This document shows positions 51,019 through 58,580 of a stretch of 64,000 bases of DNA, one piece after another (the stretch's first letter is position 1; each line of letters opens with the position of its first letter). The notes below the pieces were generated by a model that saw nothing but the letters and a program-made list of their open reading frames with translations, was not told the DNA's origin and made no database searches. Origin of the DNA: Pseudomonas protegens (GTDB lineage: Bacteria; Pseudomonadota; Gammaproteobacteria; Pseudomonadales; Pseudomonadaceae); contig NZ_CP060201.1 of the NCBI RefSeq assembly GCF_013407925.2, forward strand, positions 4,635,001 through 4,699,000, given 5' to 3'. The position numbers and the translations under genes are program-made.

Positions 51019-53357
51019 GGTGGCGCCGGACCTTTCAGGCAAGGATTGTCGGGGTGCTGGCGCTGTTGCTGTTGGTGCTGATCGGGGCGGTGTATTTCGC
51101 AGTCAAGACCGCGACCACGCAAGCGGTGGAAAAGCAGGCGCAGCAGCAATTGAAAATCGGCACCCGGGTCTTCGAGCGCCTGTTGGACCTGCGGGGGCGC
51201 ACGCTGCAATACGGGGTCGACTGGCTGGTGCTGGACTCGGAGTTCCGCCGGGCCGTGCTCAGTGGCAAGCCGGTGGATATTCTCGCGGCCCTGGCCCAGC
51301 ACCGCGGCGGCATCCGTTCCAGCGAGATGTTCGTGCTCAGTCCCGACGGCCGGGTCATCGCCAGCACCCTGCCGGCGGTGGCCCGGGACCGGCCTTTTCT
51401 CTATGACCAGGCCCTGCGCCGGGCCTGGCGTCATGACACCCACATGCTGTTCGTCGCGATCCAGGGCCGTCCCTACCTGCTGGTGCAAGGGCAGGTGCAG
51501 GCCTCCTCGCCCCTGGCCCGGGTGGTCATGGGGTTTCCCATGGACGAGCTGTTCGCCCGGGAGCTGCGCTCCATGAGCAACCTGGAAGTGTCGTTCCTGA
51601 CCGTCGACGCCCAGCGCCCCGGCGAGCTGTTCAGCACCCAGCCGGAGTTCTTCTGGTCACCCATCATCAACGCCCTCGGCGATCCGCTGTGGCAGTCGCT
51701 GCCGCCGTTGAGCGACGCCCATGGCCAGCGTTTTCTCAACCAGGCCCTGCAACTGGCCAATACCGGGGACCCCGCCGATCCACGGGTCATGGTCTTGCTG
51801 CAAAGCCCCCTGGAGCAGGCCCTGCAAGCCTTCGCGCCACTGGACCGGGAGTTCCTGTGGATCGCCCTGGTGGCCCTGGTGGTGTCCCTGGTCTGCGCGC
51901 TGTTGATGGCGCGGCGGGTTTCGCGGCCTCTGGAGGACCTGGCCGAAGCCGCCCGGCGCATCGGCGCCGGCAACTATCAGGCCGCGGTCGCCATCAAGCG
52001 CAGCGATGAATTCGGGGTCCTGGCGGATGCCTTCAACGCCATGCAGAGCGCCATTGCCACCCGTGAGCGGCAACTGGCCCACAATGCCCTGCACGATCCC
52101 CTGACCGGTCTGCCCAATCGGGCCCTGGCCATCGAACGCCTGGGCCAGGCCATCGCCGCCCGGCGCAAGGTGGTCCTGCTGTACCTGGGCATCGACAATC
52201 ACCGGGCGATCCACGAAGGCTTCGGCAGCGAAGGGCTGGAACAGATGATGGGCGAACTCAGCCGGCGGTTGCCGGAGGTCCTGACCCAGGGCGATACCGC
52301 CGCGCGGATCACCGCCAGCGAGTTTCTCCTGCTGCTGGAGAACACCGAACTGGACGGCGCCATTGCCGTGGCCGATCGCCTGCATGAGCTGTTGAGCCAG
52401 CCGCAACGGATCCACGGCGACGAGGTCCGGCGGCAGATCTGCATGGGCATGGCGGTGTACCCCGCCGACGGCCAGTGCGCCGAGGAGTTGATCAGCCGCG
52501 CGGCCATCGCGCGCCACGACGCCTCGCTCAACCCCGGCTACCTGCAGGTCTACCAGCAGGACCGCGACCTGGCCCATCAGCGGCAGATCAGCCTGATCCG
52601 CGATTTGCGCCGTGCCGCGGCCGAAGACGAGCTGTTCTTGCTGTATCAGCCCAAGCTCGATCGGCAGCGGGATGACCGGCACCAGGCCGAAGCCCTGCTG
52701 CGTTGGCAGCACCCGGTGTTCGGCGTGGTGTCGCCGGCGGAGTTCATTCCCCTGGCCGAGCGGACCGGCAGCATGCACAGCCTGACGTCCTGGGTCATCG
52801 AGGCCTGCATCGGCCAACTGGCCGAATGGAACCGCCGGGCCTTGCCGGTGCGCCTATCGTTGAACATTTCCGCCAGTGACCTGGAGGACGACGGCCTGGA
52901 AGTCCGGGTCAGCGAATGCCTGGAGCGCTACCAGGTGGCGGCCGAACAGCTGGTCTTCGAAATCACCGAGAGCGCCATCATGCGCAATCCGCAGCAGGCC
53001 CTGGCCGTGCTGCAGCGCTTGCGGGGTTGCGGCATCAGCCTGTCGGTGGACGATTTCGGCACCGGCTATTCATCCCTGGCGCAGTTGCAGCGCCTGCCGG
53101 TGCAGGAGCTGAAGATCGACCAGTCCTTTATCCGCAACCTGAACGAAACCAGTGGTGACGCGGTGATCGTGCGCTCGACCATTGAAATGAGCCACAAGCT
53201 GGGGCTCAAGGTGGTGGCCGAAGGGGTGGAGTTCGAGCATTGCCTGCGCCTGCTGGAAAGCTGGGGCTGCGACACGCTGCAGGGGTACCTGATCAGTCGG
53301 CCCCTGGTCACCGAGGCTTTCGAGCGCTGGGCGTTGAGGTCGCGGGTGCCCAGTTGA
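51015..53357 (+). CDS. Membrane c-di-GMP phosphodiesterase (sensor-HAMP-degenerate GGDEF-EAL)
   Basis: 780 residues from the ATG at 51015; alternative GTG starts at 50952 and 51003 lack good ribosome-binding sites. Membrane segment (about 10-32), periplasmic sensor (about 35-275), second membrane segment (280-300), HAMP (about 300-350), a GGDEF-like domain in which the GGDEF loop reads TASEF (433-437), and EAL (E559-A560-L561). The EAL motifs NIS, EITES, DDFGTGYSSL and KIDQSF are intact. So it probably hydrolyses c-di-GMP and does not make it. It lies behind the 31-codon frame. Confidence 0.87.
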   Translation: MRWRRTFQARIVGVLALLLLVLIGAVYFAVKTATTQAVEKQAQQQLKIGTRVFERLLDLRGRTLQYGVDWLVLDSEFRRAVLSGKPVDILAALAQHRGGIRSSEMFVLSPDGRVIASTLPAVARDRPFLYDQALRRAWRHDTHMLFVAIQGRPYLLVQGQVQASSPLARVVMGFPMDELFARELRSMSNLEVSFLTVDAQRPGELFSTQPEFFWSPIINALGDPLWQSLPPLSDAHGQRFLNQALQLANTGDPADPRVMVLLQSPLEQALQAFAPLDREFLWIALVALVVSLVCALLMARRVSRPLEDLAEAARRIGAGNYQAAVAIKRSDEFGVLADAFNAMQSAIATRERQLAHNALHDPLTGLPNRALAIERLGQAIAARRKVVLLYLGIDNHRAIHEGFGSEGLEQMMGELSRRLPEVLTQGDTAARITASEFLLLLENTELDGAIAVADRLHELLSQPQRIHGDEVRRQICMGMAVYPADGQCAEELISRAAIARHDASLNPGYLQVYQQDRDLAHQRQISLIRDLRRAAAEDELFLLYQPKLDRQRDDRHQAEALLRWQHPVFGVVSPAEFIPLAERTGSMHSLTSWVIEACIGQLAEWNRRALPVRLSLNISASDLEDDGLEVRVSECLERYQVAAEQLVFEITESAIMRNPQQALAVLQRLRGCGISLSVDDFGTGYSSLAQLQRLPVQELKIDQSFIRNLNETSGDAVIVRSTIEMSHKLGLKVVAEGVEFEHCLRLLESWGCDTLQGYLISRPLVTEAFERWALRSRVPS

Positions 53358-53364
53358 GGGCGTT

Positions 53365-53388
53365 GGATGCCTGCCGCGGCCGGCATCC
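53365..53388. terminator. Hairpin between convergent genes
   Basis: GGATGCC (53365-53371) pairs with GGCATCC (53382-53388). No T-run follows, so its strength as a terminator is doubtful. Confidence 0.4.
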
Positions 53389-53399
53389 GGGGTGGGGCG

Positions 53400-53831
53400 T
53401 CAGAGGCGGGCCGATTCGGCCTTGGTCAGCAGGCTGTGCAGTTCCGGTTCGATGTCTTCGGCGCTGAGGTTGTCCATGATTTCCTGGATGCAGGGCGCGT
53501 AGCGCGGTTCGATGGCGGCTTCGGCCCAGTCCAGCTCATAGATCGCCATGATCCTTACATCCAGGTAGGGCGAGTCCGCCAGCAGGCGTTTCAACAAGGC
53601 GATGGCCGGTGGGGTTCGCAACTCGCCCAGGGATACCGCGCAGCGGTGCTGCCAGTACTCGGGCCGGGACAGCAGCGTCTCGCCGAGTCGTTGCCATTGC
53701 GCCGGGGTAAAGGCGCTAAGCACGCCCTTGGCCACCTGCTCGGTGGCGTATTCGTTCCAGTTGGCGGCTTCCGAGTCACCGAACCAGTGCTGTAACCGGT
53801 CAAACAATTCATCACGTTTATCCGTATTCAT
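53400..53831 (-). CDS. Hypothetical alpha-helical (HEAT-like) protein
   Basis: 143 residues from the ATG at 53831, with AGGAG upstream on the minus strand. Mostly helical, acidic, no signal peptide. LGELRTPPAIALLKRLLADS and the following VRIMAIYELDWAEA resemble HEAT-repeat units. I do not recognise a family or function. Convergent with the EAL gene. Confidence 0.65.
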   Translation of the reverse strand: MNTDKRDELFDRLQHWFGDSEAANWNEYATEQVAKGVLSAFTPAQWQRLGETLLSRPEYWQHRCAVSLGELRTPPAIALLKRLLADSPYLDVRIMAIYELDWAEAAIEPRYAPCIQEIMDNLSAEDIEPELHSLLTKAESARL

Positions 53832-54005
53832 GATGTCTTTCTCCTGCTTAGGGCGGCGGCGCCAGCACGCTGTTCCTGGTCTGCCACCCAATGCCATGGT
53901 GTTTATTCAGGCGTGCCAGGACCGATGCTGCCTTATTTGCGCAGGGCTTCCCAGCATTAAAGGGGCTACCGGGACCAATGGCCGCGGTCGATTCCGGGGC
54001 GCGCT

Positions 54006-54623
54006 TTACCAGGTTCCGGCGAACTTCACCGCGGCGGCTGCGCGCGAGGGCACCTTGAGGGCATGCAGCAGGGACGACACATGGATGCGCACGGTGAACG
54101 GCGAGATCTCCAGTTCCCGGGCGATTTCCTTGTTGGTCTTGCCCTGGGCGATCAGCCGCAGGACTTCCTGTTGCCGGGTGGTCAGCTGGCTCACTTCGGC
54201 GCCGGCGTCCAGCGGCAGCAGCAGGCCGGAAGGCGCGTACTTGACCACCACCTCGCCTTCGCGGATGGCCTGGATCGCCTGGCCGATCTCCTCCGGGCTG
54301 ATGCTCTTGCCGATGAAGCCGTCGGCCCCGGCGGCCATGACCTCGCCGATCAGGTCCTGGTTGTCGACCATCGACACCACGATGATCGAGGTCCGCGGCA
54401 GTTGGCGGCGCAGGTCGGCAATCAGGCTCACCGAGGTCAGGCCGGGAAAGCGCAGGTCGAGAATCAGCGAGTCCGGCTCCTCGCCGGTCTGGGCCAGGGC
54501 CAGCACTGCCGCCAGGTCGCCGGCCTCTTCGAGCAGGGCCCCGGGCAGCAGGCGCTGAAGGGTGCGCAGCATGCCTTCGCGAAACAGCGGGTGGTCGTCG
54601 GCGACGATAATCCGGCAGGTCAT
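54006..54623 (-). CDS. NarL/LuxR-type response regulator
   Basis: 205 residues. The receiver domain (1-120) has the acidic pair D9-D10, phosphoacceptor D56 in ILDLRFPG, and a conserved lysine in GFIGKS. The output LuxR helix-turn-helix (about 145-205) has [22 protein letters not shown]. It is divergent from a hybrid histidine kinase 146 bases away, its likely partner. The target genes are unknown. Confidence 0.9.
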   Translation of the reverse strand: MTCRIIVADDHPLFREGMLRTLQRLLPGALLEEAGDLAAVLALAQTGEEPDSLILDLRFPGLTSVSLIADLRRQLPRTSIIVVSMVDNQDLIGEVMAAGADGFIGKSISPEEIGQAIQAIREGEVVVKYAPSGLLLPLDAGAEVSQLTTRQQEVLRLIAQGKTNKEIARELEISPFTVRIHVSSLLHALKVPSRAAAAVKFAGTW

Positions 54624-54769
54624 GTCGTGAAACTCCTTGAAACATCCAGTCCTGCGCGCATGCTAACTTGACGCGCGGCGTTGTAACGGGCCGCTGGTCG
54701 TGTTCGAAACGCGGTTTGGCCGAGCGGCAAAAGACCACGGCCACACAGATTGCACAAGGAGGTGATTGC

Positions 54770-56428
54770 ATGAACGTTGAGAAGGACAGCGAACTCGACC
54801 AGGCCACCCTGCGGATCATCGTCGCCGCTTGCGCCCTGGTCTGGTTTAGCGTGATCGGCTTTCTGCCGGGGCAGCAGGTCGAGCCCTATGTGCCGGTGAT
54901 GATCTACATTGCCCTGTTCATGCTCGGTTCGATCATCCTGCGCATGGCCATTGCCCGCTGGCCCGGGCACTACCCGACGCGGCGCATCCTGGGCATGGTC
55001 TACGACTACACCGGCACCTGTTACGGCCTGGTGGTGGGCGGCGAGGGGGCGCTGCCGATCTATGCGGTGATGGTCTGGGTCAACCTGGGCAATGGCATGC
55101 GCTTCGGCTCGCGCTACCTGGCGATCGCCACCGTGCTGGCGCAGGTCGCGCTGTTCATGGTCTATCTGCTGACCCCTTACTGGCAGGCCCAGCCCTACAT
55201 GGTGCTGATGCTGATGATCACCAGCACGGTGATTCCGGTGTACGCCCATATCCTGCTCAAGCGCACCCGCCTGGCTTCCGAACAGGCGATTGCCGCCAAC
55301 CTGGAAAAATCCCGCTTCCTGGCCCAGGCCAGCCATGACCTGCGCCAGCCGATCCACTCCATCGGCCTGTTCACCGCCTGCCTGCGCGAAGCCAACCTGG
55401 GGGCGGACGAGCGGCGGCTGGTGGACAACATCGACCGTTCGCTGCTCAACGTTTCGCAATTGTTCCGTTCGATCCTCGACCTCTACACCCTGGACAACGG
55501 GCGGGTGCAGCCCAAGTACGACACCGTGCACCTGGGCGAGCTGCTGCGCGACCTGGTGCGCCAGAACACCGAAGCGGCGCGCTGGGCCGGTGTCGAACTG
55601 CGCTTGCGGCCTTGCGCCCATTGGGTGCGGGTCGATCCGGGGTTGTTGGCGACCATGGTGCAGAACGTGCTGTCCAACTGCTTCAAGTACGCCGCCGAGC
55701 GGCCGGTGCTGATTGGCGTGCGCCGGCGCGGCACGGGCCTGGCCATCGTCATTTATGACCAGGGCCGGGGGATTGCCGAGGAGCACCTGCCGAAGATCTT
55801 CGAGGAGTTCTATCGGGTTCGCCAGGTACGGGACAAGGACGTCGAAGGCGTCGGCCTGGGCCTGTCCATCGTCAAGCGCCTGGGGCAATTGACCGACCTG
55901 CAGGTGACCATTCGTTCGCGGGTCGATCACGGCACCACGGTCAGCCTGCACGGCCTGCAACTGGCCGCGCCACAGCGCTTGCACGGTCGTGACGAGGCGT
56001 TGCAGAGCGGCTTGCTGACCGGGTTGCGGGTGTGTCTGGTGGAAGATGACCGCAACGTCTTGCTGGCCACCTCGGCGTTGCTGGAACGCTGGGGCTGCGT
56101 GGTCCAGGCCGAGTCGAGCGGAGAAGACCTGCTGACCGACTGCGACATCATCGTCGCCGACTATGACCTGGGCACCCGGGCCTCGGGCCTCGAATGCATC
56201 GACAGCATCCGCCGGCAGCGCGGCTGGGAAGTGCCGGCGCTGATCATCACCGGACACGACATCGAGAAAATCCACGCCGCCCTGCACGACCGCAATATCG
56301 CCATCCTCTCCAAGCCGGTGCGCCCGGTGGAACTGCGGGGCACCTTGCGAGCCCTGCGCGAGACGCCGCTGGCGTCGGCCCACAGGGCTTCGGCGCCAGC
56401 GGCGGTTACCAGGTCCGGCACGGGATAA
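54770..56428 (+). CDS. Hybrid sensor histidine kinase / response regulator
   Basis: 552 residues with an exceptionally complete Shine-Dalgarno (AAGGAGGTGAT at 54757-54767). About five or six membrane segments (about 16-162) form the sensor without a large periplasmic domain. HisKA follows with H189 in SHDLRQPIHSIG, then HATPase (about 300-415; NVLSNCFKYA, DQGRGI, GVGLGLSIV) and a C-terminal receiver (about 425-540; phosphoacceptor in IIVADYDLG). Its 3' end overlaps the convergent lipoprotein gene by 23 bases. It probably phosphorylates the divergent regulator. Confidence 0.9.
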   Translation: MNVEKDSELDQATLRIIVAACALVWFSVIGFLPGQQVEPYVPVMIYIALFMLGSIILRMAIARWPGHYPTRRILGMVYDYTGTCYGLVVGGEGALPIYAVMVWVNLGNGMRFGSRYLAIATVLAQVALFMVYLLTPYWQAQPYMVLMLMITSTVIPVYAHILLKRTRLASEQAIAANLEKSRFLAQASHDLRQPIHSIGLFTACLREANLGADERRLVDNIDRSLLNVSQLFRSILDLYTLDNGRVQPKYDTVHLGELLRDLVRQNTEAARWAGVELRLRPCAHWVRVDPGLLATMVQNVLSNCFKYAAERPVLIGVRRRGTGLAIVIYDQGRGIAEEHLPKIFEEFYRVRQVRDKDVEGVGLGLSIVKRLGQLTDLQVTIRSRVDHGTTVSLHGLQLAAPQRLHGRDEALQSGLLTGLRVCLVEDDRNVLLATSALLERWGCVVQAESSGEDLLTDCDIIVADYDLGTRASGLECIDSIRRQRGWEVPALIITGHDIEKIHAALHDRNIAILSKPVRPVELRGTLRALRETPLASAHRASAPAAVTRSGTG

Positions 56429-57053
56429 GCAGGGGGTAGTTGGTCATGGTCAGCTTCTTGTTCTCGCCGCTGGCGAGTTCGACGAAGTCATCCAGCATGC
56501 CCGAGTACGAAGAGATCGAACTGCGCTCGGTGTAGTAGTGGGTGGTCACCGGTCCGTAGTTGGTGTTGCTCTGGCCAGTGCCCACGTACTCGTTCCAGCG
56601 GCTGGTGCCGTACACCATGTCTTGGCCCTGGACGAAGTAGCGACCCGGTTGCAGGCCCGTGAACTGGAAGATGCCGTTGCCGTCGGTGCGGGTCACCCGG
56701 TGCACGGCCACGGCCTCGGGGGCCATGCTCACCGGCGCGCCTTCGGGCTTGGACGCACGCAACTTGTGCCAGGCCTGCAAGTGCGGGGTGACCGGGTAGA
56801 GATAGATCTTGACGTCGCGGCTGTCCTCGATGCCGTCGTTGCCGACGATGCAGAACTTGCCGGTGAGCGTGGCGGTGCCCGGTTGCAGGGCGGCGCGGGC
56901 GGCCTGGGTGTCGAAGGGGACCTCGGGGTACTGCACGGTTGGGATCTTGACCGGCGGGTATTCGTCCAGGGTTCGCCCTTGGCGCGGCGCACAGGCCATC
57001 AGGGTACAGGCGAGCAGGGCCAGGCCTGTCACCATGAAGAGACGGGGTTTCAT
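56406..57053 (-). CDS. Hypothetical lipoprotein
   Basis: 215 residues from the ATG at 57053 (an upstream TTG is less likely). Lipobox LMACAP gives a lipidated cysteine near residue 21. The mature part includes a carboxypeptidase-regulatory-like stretch, TRTDGNGIFQFTGLQPGRYFVQG, often found in surface proteins. No enzymatic motif seen. Its 3' end overlaps the histidine-kinase gene (56406-56428). Confidence 0.7.
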   Translation of the reverse strand: MKPRLFMVTGLALLACTLMACAPRQGRTLDEYPPVKIPTVQYPEVPFDTQAARAALQPGTATLTGKFCIVGNDGIEDSRDVKIYLYPVTPHLQAWHKLRASKPEGAPVSMAPEAVAVHRVTRTDGNGIFQFTGLQPGRYFVQGQDMVYGTSRWNEYVGTGQSNTNYGPVTTHYYTERSSISSYSGMLDDFVELASGENKKLTMTNYPLLIPCRTW

Positions 57054-57158
57054 CAACTCAGAACCTTTTCAGGAAGGAACGGTGCTCGCCCGACGCTGTC
57101 CCGCTGCTACACCGGGGCAGCCCGTCGCGGCGAACCTGGTTGCTCAGGGGCTAGCGCT

Positions 57159-57452
57159 TTATTGCTTGCTGCACTCGGCCGGCAGCGCGACCGCTCCGCC
57201 CATGGTGGCGAAGGCGACCATGCCGCCGCTGGGCAATACGCAGTTGTATTCGCCGGCGCTGGTGCTGGCGGTGAAGTAGGTCTGGGACGCGTCGCTGCGC
57301 ACATTCGAGACTGTGGAAACCGGCTTGCCGAGGGTGATCTGGGCGCGGTTCTTCAGATCGTCGTTGCTCGGCTTGGCGATGGCGCAACCGCCCAAGGCGA
57401 GGGCCAGGGCGCTGAGCAGGGCAAGGGGGCGGAGGCTGGACTGGAGTTTCAT
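57159..57452 (-). CDS. Small hypothetical lipoprotein
   Basis: 97 residues from the ATG at 57452, with AAGGAAGAG upstream; the frame is open for 52 more codons but those look non-coding. Lipobox LALGGCA. Two further cysteines (NCVLPS and ECSK) could form a disulfide. No family recognised. It lies about 105 bases upstream of the other lipoprotein gene on the same strand. Confidence 0.7.
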   Translation of the reverse strand: MKLQSSLRPLALLSALALALGGCAIAKPSNDDLKNRAQITLGKPVSTVSNVRSDASQTYFTASTSAGEYNCVLPSGGMVAFATMGGAVALPAECSKQ

Positions 57453-57646
57453 GATGACTCTTCCTTGGTGTTGTTGTGTTTTCAACGGCGCAGCCGCTCC
57501 CGACACCGCAGAACGGCGGTGTTGGGGGAGAGCGGGTGGTTGCTCGGCACTATAGCCCCGGGCTGGGGGAGGGTCGATTAGCACAAATGGGCTAATGTCG
57601 CTTTGCAATTACGGGGCTGCGGGGGAGCCGCACAGGGCCGCCGGAT

Positions 57647-57672
57647 GGGACCGGCGAGGCGCTGCCGGTCCC
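57647..57672 (-). terminator. Hairpin downstream of the DUF6124-like gene
   Basis: GGGACCGGC (57647-57655) pairs with GCCGGTCCC (57664-57672). It lies 9 bases beyond the stop at 57682. There is no T tail, so termination is uncertain. Confidence 0.45.
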
Positions 57673-57681
57673 GGATCAGGC

Positions 57682-58002
57682 TCAGGTGAGCAGTTGTTCC
57701 TGCAGGCGCCGGCCGAGCACGTCCAGCAGGTCGCAGCCGTCGCGCAGGGGGATGACGCACAGCTGGGCGAAGTCCTGAAGCAGGGCCGGGTTGCTCTGCA
57801 GGTTGTCGTGGCTGGCGATGTTCTCCAGCAACTGGGTGGCCGCGCGGATGCGGTGGGCGGCGGCCTCGTGGAGCGCGTCCAGCGGGGCCTGGGTGTCCAC
57901 CAGCAGGGCGGGGATGTTGTAGTCGTTGCTGGTCAATGGCATGTGACGAGAGCTGCGCTCCGTCGTAGATGTGTCAGGTTTGTTGGGTTTGACCTTTTTC
58001 AT
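57682..58002 (-). CDS. Small DUF6124-like Pseudomonas protein
   Basis: 106 residues from the ATG at 58002, preceded by GGAG. Begins with a lysine-rich KKVKPNKPD and ends in a helical region (LLVDTQAPLDALHEAAAHRI and onward). This pattern, with a small basic head and a helical tail, is typical of a small-protein family common in Pseudomonas (DUF6124). Function unknown. Confidence 0.6.
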   Translation of the reverse strand: MKKVKPNKPDTSTTERSSRHMPLTSNDYNIPALLVDTQAPLDALHEAAAHRIRAATQLLENIASHDNLQSNPALLQDFAQLCVIPLRDGCDLLDVLGRRLQEQLLT

Positions 58003-58580
58003 TTGATCGAGCTCCGGGTAGGCATGAGAGCTGCCAACGGCCTTCCTACGGGCTTGGGTGGCAGCCGCGCGCGGGGTAGGAATACCGAATACCCTTGGAC
58101 TCGGCCACGCCGAAGCGTGCCCGCGCACGGCCGCCGCGGCTGATCTTACGGATGCGACAGATGCTCCGCAATCAGACGGGCGCTTATGCGCCAAGGGTTA
58201 TCGAAGGGTTCCTACGCCCTGTCACTGAATTTGCAATGACCCCCAGACCTTAAGGGCATCGCCTTGGGGGGACAAGGTGATGCAAGTGGACGCGAGTTGT
58301 AGGAATTTTCGGTGACCGCGATTTGAGGGGCAGGTATGCCGAGGGCTCCCACCGATCAGTCGCCACATGAGCATTCGCAACTGTCCTTCCAGCACCCTCA
58401 GCACCCGGATGGCGGTGAGATAAAGGAGGTCATGGAACGGGCTGATCGGTCGGTATTTCAGACACTTCCTACAAACGTGACGAGTTGCAACTTGCTACGT
58501 TACTGCGCGTCCGCAGCGTGGCCTCGGCCCCGCAGCGCTTCGGCTAATGGACTTAGCCGCAACACGTCAAGGAGCGACCC
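58003..58580. other. 578-base gap before vgrG
   Basis: No convincing gene. It contains a 10-base hairpin, CATCGCCTTG / CAAGGTGATG (58257-58282, one G-T pair), and CGGCTAA-TGGAC-TTAGCCG (58541-58559) just before the vgrG ribosome-binding site. No clear sigma-54 or sigma-70 promoter was found by eye. Confidence 0.5.

Noticed and set aside
54620..56383. A 587-codon open frame antisense to the hybrid kinase
   Set aside because: The kinase domains on the other strand are unmistakable, and the antisense product is rich in Q, H and G without motifs.
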